A stretch of DNA of 64,000 nt from Saprospira sp. CCB-QB6 (GTDB lineage: Bacteria > Bacteroidota > Bacteroidia > Chitinophagales > Saprospiraceae). The notes under the pieces are model-generated. The model did no database searches. It was not told where the DNA came from and saw only the letters and a program-made list of their open reading frames with translations. The DNA is taken from NCBI RefSeq assembly GCF_028464065.1, contig NZ_CP116808.1, forward strand, positions 1,453,886-1,517,885. Reading direction: 5' to 3'. How positions within the stretch are numbered: the stretch's first letter is position 1; each line of letters starts with the position of its first letter. The position numbers and the translations under genes are program-made. This document shows positions 58,743 through 64,000 of the stretch, piece after piece.

Positions 58743-60971
58743 ATGCGCACTATTTTCACCCTTTTCAGTTTCCTTCTCGGACTTCAGAGCCTCTATGCCC
58801 AAAATGACAGTTGGGCTATTTCAATGAGTGCTAGTAGAGATTTGCAAGCCTATGAAAAGAGCAGCGAATTCCCTACCGACTTTGTTAAAAAACATTGGAA
58901 CCAAGGAAAATTCCTCAGCAATATTGCTTTTGATGGAAATGCTTGGTGGGTTGTTATGACCAAAAAGAATTACAAGCAACAAACCTTTTACCGAAGCACC
59001 GACTTCCCAAATGATTGGATTGATCGCAAATGGAGCGAAGGCTTTGATATTACCGATATCGAATTTGCCGATGAGCAATGGATTGTGGTTATGAGCCGCG
59101 GCGCTGGCTTTGAGCAGGAAGGCTGGGCAAAGAAAAATAGCTTTGATGAAATCAGGACGTATATTGAGCAGCAATGGAAAGCGGGTAAATATATCGTTGA
59201 CCTTGCCTATGGACAAGGCCAATGGGTGGGCGTTCTTTCTAAAGGCGCTCAATATCGTCAGCAAACCTTCCGCTGGTCGGCCAGCTATCCCGCCAAATGG
59301 ATCCAAGAAAATTATGGCAAGGGCTTCAATATTACAGGCATCACTTATGGCGATGGCCAGTGGCTGGTTGTCATGTCTAAACTCAAACAGGCCCAAAAAG
59401 AAGTCAGCATGGCCCAAACGGCCTTTCCCGCTGATTATATCAAAACGAATTGGGATAAAAATTACCGCATTAGCCAGCTGCATTTTAACTATGAGCCACA
59501 AGGTCGCAAAGATTATTTCCAAGATCATTACAGCGCTGGGAATAAAGCCCTCAATGAAAAAAATTACGATCTAGCCGTTCGCCACTATACCGAAGCACTC
59601 AAGCTCCACCCCAATGATGCGAACTGCTATAACAATCGCGCTTGGGCCAAATATTTACTGGGCCAATGCGAAACAGCCCTCAATGATGTCAATTCGGCCA
59701 TCCAACTAGAAGCCGATGAACATAGCTACCATAGCCGCGCCGCAATTTATCTCTGCCTCGGCCGCTGCAACAAAGCCCTAGACGATTTTAATACGGCCGA
59801 AAAAATGACCAAGACTAAAGAGGCCTTCTATTATGGCGACCGCGCTATGGCCCAAGAATGCTTAGGCAATTTTGAGGCTGCCGCCAAGGATTACGCCAAA
59901 GCATTGAGCATTAACCCCAATGAATCAGCTTATAAACAAGGTCTTGCCCAAGTCAAATCAAAAATGAAGGAAACAGCTCCCCCCTCTGTGAGCTGGGATT
60001 ATCCTTATAAAGCTTATACCGCCAGCACTGAGCCCGTCTATGAGGTCAAAGCTTGTATCAATTCCGAACTGCCAATTACTTCAGTCAAACTCTTGCTCAA
60101 TGGCCAGAGTTTTAGCTCTAGAGGCTTTGGCTTAGAAGACGATTGCGACCGCAGCCTATCTGAAACGGTTCGCCTCCAAGAAGGACGCAACGAACTCATT
60201 ATTCAGGTCCAAACAAACAAGCACGAAATGCGCTCCGAAAAACGCATTATCGAGTATAAAGCCTCTAGCAGTGGAAACTATCACGCCCTTATTATCGCCG
60301 TAGAAAATTATGACGATTTTGCCATCTCTGATCTCGAAAAACCTATCGATGACGGGGCCGAACTCCAAAAGGTGCTTACCCAAACGTATACCTTTGAACC
60401 TGGCGATGTGCATTTTCTCAAAAACCCCACAAAAGAAGAAATTCTCAATAAATTGGTCTACCTACAAGACCGACTAAGCGATGATGACAATCTTTTGGTG
60501 TATTACTCTGGCCATGGTATCGTGAAAAATGAGGTGGGCTACTGGCTACCCAAGGATTCTAAAAAGAATAGCCGCAGCAACTGGCTCTCTAATGCAGAGC
60601 TCCGCGATTATATGAATGCCATGAAGGCCAAACATACCCTTGTGGTCGCCGACGCCTGCTTTAGTGGCTCCATTTTTACTGGCGGCTTCCGCAATATGGA
60701 AGAGTTCGCCTGCGAAGAAATGGCCAAACTCAAAAGCCGCCGCGCCATTACCAGCGGAGCCAATACCGTGGTGCCCGATAACAGCATTTTTTTCAAGTAT
60801 TTTATCAAAATGCTGGGCCAAAATGACGCTAGCTGCTTCACTGCCGAAAATCTCTACTCTAAAATTAAACCCGCAGTAATCTACAATAGCCCCAACAATC
60901 ACGTCCCACAGTTTGGCGTTTTGCCCCAAACTGGCGATGAAGGCGGAAATTTTGTCTTCAGAAAACGCTAA
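58743..60971 (+). CDS. Exported caspase-like (C14) protein with N-terminal repeats and TPRs
   Basis: 742 residues. Signal peptide (cleavage near LYAQ, about 20); then about five repeats of some 45 residues (about 22-250) with Trp-Val-Val-Met-Ser strands, resembling DUF7477-type repeats; TPRs (about 262-400); a beta-domain linker (about 415-500); and a C14 caspase domain (about 510-742). The catalytic dyad is present: His591 in YYSGHG and Cys639 in DACFSGS. Caspase relatives in bacteria often act in regulated death or signalling, but a signal peptide points to the periplasm or outside the cell. The papain-like gene follows 190 bp later. Confidence 0.92.
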   Translation: MRTIFTLFSFLLGLQSLYAQNDSWAISMSASRDLQAYEKSSEFPTDFVKKHWNQGKFLSNIAFDGNAWWVVMTKKNYKQQTFYRSTDFPNDWIDRKWSEGFDITDIEFADEQWIVVMSRGAGFEQEGWAKKNSFDEIRTYIEQQWKAGKYIVDLAYGQGQWVGVLSKGAQYRQQTFRWSASYPAKWIQENYGKGFNITGITYGDGQWLVVMSKLKQAQKEVSMAQTAFPADYIKTNWDKNYRISQLHFNYEPQGRKDYFQDHYSAGNKALNEKNYDLAVRHYTEALKLHPNDANCYNNRAWAKYLLGQCETALNDVNSAIQLEADEHSYHSRAAIYLCLGRCNKALDDFNTAEKMTKTKEAFYYGDRAMAQECLGNFEAAAKDYAKALSINPNESAYKQGLAQVKSKMKETAPPSVSWDYPYKAYTASTEPVYEVKACINSELPITSVKLLLNGQSFSSRGFGLEDDCDRSLSETVRLQEGRNELIIQVQTNKHEMRSEKRIIEYKASSSGNYHALIIAVENYDDFAISDLEKPIDDGAELQKVLTQTYTFEPGDVHFLKNPTKEEILNKLVYLQDRLSDDDNLLVYYSGHGIVKNEVGYWLPKDSKKNSRSNWLSNAELRDYMNAMKAKHTLVVADACFSGSIFTGGFRNMEEFACEEMAKLKSRRAITSGANTVVPDNSIFFKYFIKMLGQNDASCFTAENLYSKIKPAVIYNSPNNHVPQFGVLPQTGDEGGNFVFRKR

Positions 60972-60986
60972 TTACTACTGCTTTTT

Positions 60987-61108
60987 GGGGCTGCCCCTCG
61001 CCTATCGGCTCGGGTCGGGCCATTGCGCAGCTCGCTGCTCGCTCGGCCCTGCGCCGCCAAAGGCGGCTGGGTCTGGCCCTTCGGGCCACTGCTGTCTATC
61101 CCTCAGCC
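60987..61108 (-). repeat. Structured GC-rich repeat, copy 23 (class C)
   Basis: P1 is GGCTG/CAGCC, P2 GGCCC-GAA-GGGCC, P3 GCCGCC-TTT-GGCGGC and 3' hairpin GCC-GATA-GGC. It starts 15 bp after the caspase-like stop, antisense. A leading hairpin CGGCC-TTC-GGCCG (plus-strand reading) lies at 61112-61124. Confidence 0.92.
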
Positions 61109-61161
61109 GTTCGGCCTTCGGCCGCTAAGGAGGCCCACTTTTCCACCTTCAATCTAATCCT

Positions 61162-62574
61162 ATGTATAAATTATTTTTTGCCTGCCTCAGTTTTTTGGCC
61201 CTTTCAGCTGGCCTTTTGGCCCAACCCTATACCACAGGCATCCCCCTAGAACCCGATCCCGACTATGACGATATTCCCGTCAAAGCCGAACAAACAAAAT
61301 CACTCTACCGCTCTGTAGGCTCCCAAGCCTCTTTGGCCAAATGGGCCCCTACTCCTGGTAGCCAAGGTAATTATGGCACCTGCGCCGCCTGGGCCACGGC
61401 CTATACCGCCCGCTCTATTCTAGAAGCAAAGGCCAATGGTTGGACCGACACCAAAACTATCGATGATAATACCTTTTCTTATGGTTTTCTCTATCGTCTG
61501 AGCTCTTCTAGCAAAAACTGCTGGGGCGCCTATCTCTCTCGCTGTGCCGATAATATGAAGGTTTATGGCGTGCCCAAATACAAGGACTTTAAGGCCCATT
61601 GTTATAATGGGAATAAGCTGCCCCAACAAGCCTACGATGCCGCCAAAAATTTTAAAATTAAGGATTATGTCCGCCTTTGGGACAAAAATGATGGCACCAC
61701 GGACAAACAAAAGGTAGCCAAAGCCAAAAAAAGCCTATCCGAAGGCTACCCTATTGCTGTTTCTATGATTTGCCCCAACTCATTTATGTATGCCAAATCA
61801 GATCTTTGGACGCCCACCGAATCAGCAGAAGAATCGCCAACTAACCCACATGGCCGCCATGCCGTTTGCCTCATTGGTTATGATGACGATAAATATGGTG
61901 GAGCCTTTTTGGTCCAAAACTCTTGGGGGACCTCTTGGGGCGGCAATGGCCGAATTTGGGTCAAGTATAAAGATTTTCCAGCCTTTTTTTATCAGGCCAT
62001 CGAAATTGTGGGAGAACCCGCTAAAGCTCCTGCAGAAAGAGAGTTGGCTGGAAGTCTTCGCCTAGAAGGTTATGAGGGCCAAGCCATGAAAGCCCGCATT
62101 CAAGCTGATAAAAGTAGTTTTCGTCTAAACTCTTCTTATCGCTCAGGCACCCGCTTTAGAATGTATATTGGCAACCAAGCTCCAGCTTATGTCTATGCCA
62201 TTGGCGATGATTTAAGACATAAGCCCTTTGTAGTTTTCCCCCACAAGCCCAATGTAAGTCCCTTACTCAACTATAAAAAGAATGAGGTTCCCTTACCCAA
62301 TGAAGAAAAGCACCTTCGCTTAAATGGAGAGGTGGGCACTGATTTTTTGTGCATCATTTATTCGCAAGAACCGTTAGATATTGATCAGGTTTGCCGACAG
62401 CTCAAGCAGCAAAGCAGCAAACTGAGTTTCAAGAGCCGCCTCAAGGCGGTCCTTGGTCCAAAACTAGCCGATGACTCAGCTCTAAAGTATAGTTTAGGGA
62501 ATAATGGCCAGATGAAATTCACGGGTAAAGGCAGTTGTGCAGCCTTGCTGGTTGAAATTCCACATATTGATTAA
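61162..62574 (+). CDS. Exported papain-family (C1) peptidase with DUF4384-like domain
   Basis: 470 residues with a signal peptide (cleavage near LLAQ, about 21). Papain-type active site: Gln68 of the oxyanion hole in GSQGN, Cys74 in YGTCAAWA, His232 in GRHAVCLIGYD and Asn252 in VQNSWGTSWG. The tail (about 285-420) resembles DUF4384, a domain often joined to caspase-like and kinase-like proteins, with YVYAIGDDL, then a VFPHKP segment and a late LCIIYSQEPLD. No propeptide of the classical type is visible. It may be secreted for degradation of outside protein or act with the neighbouring caspase-like protein. Confidence 0.9.
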   Translation: MYKLFFACLSFLALSAGLLAQPYTTGIPLEPDPDYDDIPVKAEQTKSLYRSVGSQASLAKWAPTPGSQGNYGTCAAWATAYTARSILEAKANGWTDTKTIDDNTFSYGFLYRLSSSSKNCWGAYLSRCADNMKVYGVPKYKDFKAHCYNGNKLPQQAYDAAKNFKIKDYVRLWDKNDGTTDKQKVAKAKKSLSEGYPIAVSMICPNSFMYAKSDLWTPTESAEESPTNPHGRHAVCLIGYDDDKYGGAFLVQNSWGTSWGGNGRIWVKYKDFPAFFYQAIEIVGEPAKAPAERELAGSLRLEGYEGQAMKARIQADKSSFRLNSSYRSGTRFRMYIGNQAPAYVYAIGDDLRHKPFVVFPHKPNVSPLLNYKKNEVPLPNEEKHLRLNGEVGTDFLCIIYSQEPLDIDQVCRQLKQQSSKLSFKSRLKAVLGPKLADDSALKYSLGNNGQMKFTGKGSCAALLVEIPHID

Positions 62575-62579
62575 AATGG

Positions 62580-62613
62580 AGCCCCGCCGCAAAATTGCGG
62601 CGGGGCTTTTTTC
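62580..62613 (+). terminator. Terminator of the papain-like gene
   Basis: GCCCCGCCGCAA/TTGCGGCGGGGC stem followed by six T, 6 bp after the stop. Confidence 0.92.
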
Positions 62614-62640
62614 TGCGCCCTACAGGCCCAAAGGGCCGCA

Positions 62641-62755
62641 GGCTGAGGGGCTGAAGCAGGGCCGCGAAGCGGCAGACCAAGGCCGTAGGCCGCAGGGCCG
62701 AGCAGACCTGCGAGCTGCGCAATGGCCCGACCCGACCAAAGGGAGGGGCAGCCCC
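62641..62755 (+). repeat. Structured GC-rich repeat, copy 24 (class C)
   Basis: P1 is GGCTG/CAGCC, P2 GCCGC-GAA-GCGGC, P3 GGCC-GTA-GGCC and core GCAG/CTGC. A leading hairpin GGCCC-AAA-GGGCC lies at 62625-62637. It precedes the exported-protein gene at 62859. Confidence 0.92.
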
Positions 62756-62858
62756 AAAAAAATAATCCTCAAAACACCAAAATTAAAAAACTAAACATCT
62801 AGATAAATAGCCCCTAACTCATTGATAGAATGGGTATTCACCTCAAAATCGTTGTTTT

Positions 62859-64000
62859 ATGAAAAAATCTATCGTACTATTTGCCGCCAGTTTATTTTCT
62901 GTGGCCAGTTGGGCGCAGCTTCCTCGTCTAGAAGAGCCTAGTTTTGTAGAATATGAAACTTATCAGGAGGCCGATTTCTTGTTGCCCATTCCAGAGGAAG
63001 AGGCCAGCTTTAGCTATGGAAATTTGCAGACGGCGCGCAACCTCAAAGAAGTAAATATGGAGGGCAGCACCGATGCTTATCCTTGGTTATCTAAGGATGG
63101 TTTGCGTTTATTTTGGACCCAAACTTTTGAGGGGCAGGATAAAATCGTGCAGGCCGAGCGGCCTAATTTGCAAACGCCATTTGGTCCAGCCAAAGTCATG
63201 GGCCTAAATATGGAAGGGCTAGATAATATGTCTATTTGGCTCTCTGAAGATGAGTTGACTGCGGTGCATTCTGTTCGGGAAAAAGGCGAAATTGATCTTT
63301 ACTTCTCTCAGCGAGCAAGCCGATCGGAGCCCTTTTCAGCAGATAAGTGGCTATTTAGTTTGGAGGGGGTCGAAGAGCTAGAATTTATCTCGGCGCCTAG
63401 TTTGACTCAAAATTTAGAGGAGCTTTACCTCTATCATTCGGGAGAAAGCGGCCAGCAAATCTTGCAATTTAAGTTAGGCAATTTCCCGGGGCTCTACCAA
63501 TTTGAGGCAATTTTGGCAGAGGGAGAAGATTTGGGCCCTGGTCATTTATCTCATGATGGTTTGCGCTTTGTTTGCAATAGTGGCCATCAAAATATGCTTA
63601 TTTTTGAGCGCAGCAGTTTAAAAGAGGAATGGGTAGAAAAAGAGGCTATTTCCTTGCCTACAGATTTCAGTCAAATTGCTTTTTCTGATGAAGAGATGGT
63701 CATGGTTTATTCTCATGATCACTTTTGGGAGTCTAACCAATTGCATTTGGCCAAAAGTCCATTTGCCTCAAAAAAAAGCGGGACAAAAAAGCTAGCAGAA
63801 GCGGGCTTGATGAGCCTAGAACTCTATCCACATCCCGTACAACAGCAATTTACGGTAGCACCTATTTTGCCTGCGGGTGGAGAGCTAGAGCGAGCCGAGC
63901 TTTATAATTTGGCGGGCCAAAAAATCAAAGAATTTACGCTTAGTGCTCATCAAAGCCAATATCAATTTGATTTGGGCAACTTGCCTGCAGCTAGTTATAT
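62859..64000 (+). CDS. Exported protein with PD40-like repeats and type IX sorting domain (3' end cut by window)
   Basis: The first 380 codons are in the window. Signal peptide (cleavage near ASWAQ, about 20). The middle has beta-propeller-like PD40/WD40-type motifs (DAYPWLSKDGLRLFWTQ; GHLSHDGLRFVCNSG). From about residue 318 a type A sorting domain begins (LELYPHPVQQQFTVAP, then AELYNLAGQKIKEF and the FDLGNLPAASY segment at the window end). So a type IX-secreted surface or extracellular protein. Only a few residues should be missing. Confidence 0.88.
   Translation, partial: MKKSIVLFAASLFSVASWAQLPRLEEPSFVEYETYQEADFLLPIPEEEASFSYGNLQTARNLKEVNMEGSTDAYPWLSKDGLRLFWTQTFEGQDKIVQAERPNLQTPFGPAKVMGLNMEGLDNMSIWLSEDELTAVHSVREKGEIDLYFSQRASRSEPFSADKWLFSLEGVEELEFISAPSLTQNLEELYLYHSGESGQQILQFKLGNFPGLYQFEAILAEGEDLGPGHLSHDGLRFVCNSGHQNMLIFERSSLKEEWVEKEAISLPTDFSQIAFSDEEMVMVYSHDHFWESNQLHLAKSPFASKKSGTKKLAEAGLMSLELYPHPVQQQFTVAPILPAGGELERAELYNLAGQKIKEFTLSAHQSQYQFDLGNLPAASY

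Noticed and set aside
2320-62755. The GC-rich elements as ordinary rho-independent terminators
   Set aside because: They contain several hairpins, and the run of A or T lies at the GGCCCC end only, where it would precede rather than follow the hairpins for antisense copies. Separate classical terminators exist beside many copies.
2320-62755. A CRISPR array or insertion sequence as the source of the repeats
   Set aside because: Copies are dispersed, variable and in both orientations, without spacers. No cas gene, transposase frame or clear target-site duplication was seen.

Overview
The window looks like a chromosome segment of a gliding, Gram-negative member of the Bacteroidota, most likely the Saprospira lineage. 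The support is a gldK, gldL, gldM, gldN and gldN-paralogue block for gliding and type IX secretion, a PorP/SprF-type protein, proteins with type IX C-terminal sorting domains, SCXX-type lipoprotein signals, A-rich start regions without Shine-Dalgarno sequences, and TAnnTTTG promoter motifs. The genus is a guess from memory of such genomes; the phylum is firm.

Layout. 1-7.4 kb: a two-component pair, prs, an exported protein, and a btaA-btaB-plcP-like operon predicted to replace phospholipids by betaine lipid. 7.4-8.5 kb: a gene-free repeat field. 8.5-24 kb: flippase, O-methyltransferase, the N-degron pair clpS-aat, a lipoprotein globin, gamma-glutamyltransferase, thioredoxin-like protein, SDR, permease, M23 peptidase and a YeiH exporter. 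24.3-29.2 kb: RNase P RNA, rpsT, an rRNA methyltransferase coupled to a cytochrome b5-like protein, and recQ. 29.4-32.2 kb: ABM protein, WbqC, lipid-phosphate glycosyltransferase and formyltransferase, a probable surface-sugar cluster. 32.4-43.1 kb: WG-repeat protein, gld genes and PorP/SprF. 43.4-49.5 kb: a pseudokinase, two unknown genes, then pyrH and the rplM-rpsI-rpsB-tsf operon. 50-64 kb: exported proteins, an ABC permease, and three cysteine-protease-fold proteins (TPR-CHAT, TPR-caspase and papain-DUF4384-like) within 9 kb.

The most striking feature is not a gene. At least 24 copies of a GC-rich element of about 110-150 bp, some with extra hairpins, lie in intergenic DNA, about one per 2.7 kb, and none lies inside a convincing gene. 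Each copy has the same plan: a terminal stem, a hairpin with a conserved AG bulge, a variable hairpin, a conserved core and a 3' hairpin. The stem sequences differ greatly between copies while remaining complementary. The terminal stem switches between GGCCT/AGGCC, GGCCC/GGGCC and GGCTG/CAGCC. This is the covariation expected of a structure under selection (RNA or single-stranded DNA), although repair that perfects palindromes could imitate it. Loops are mostly GNA or AAA. I know of no description of this family but could not search. A second hairpin family with small TTTCAA/TTTTAA loops and covarying arms accompanies it.

For the repeats, strand + means that the plus strand reads from the GGCCT/GGCCC/GGCTG end to the GGCCCC or CAGCCCC end. 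P1 is the terminal stem, P2 the AG-bulged hairpin, P3 the variable hairpin and P4 the 3' hairpin. Several start codons were moved from the longest reading frame to the ATG (or GTG) that fits the family. No tRNA, rRNA, CRISPR array or transposase gene was seen.
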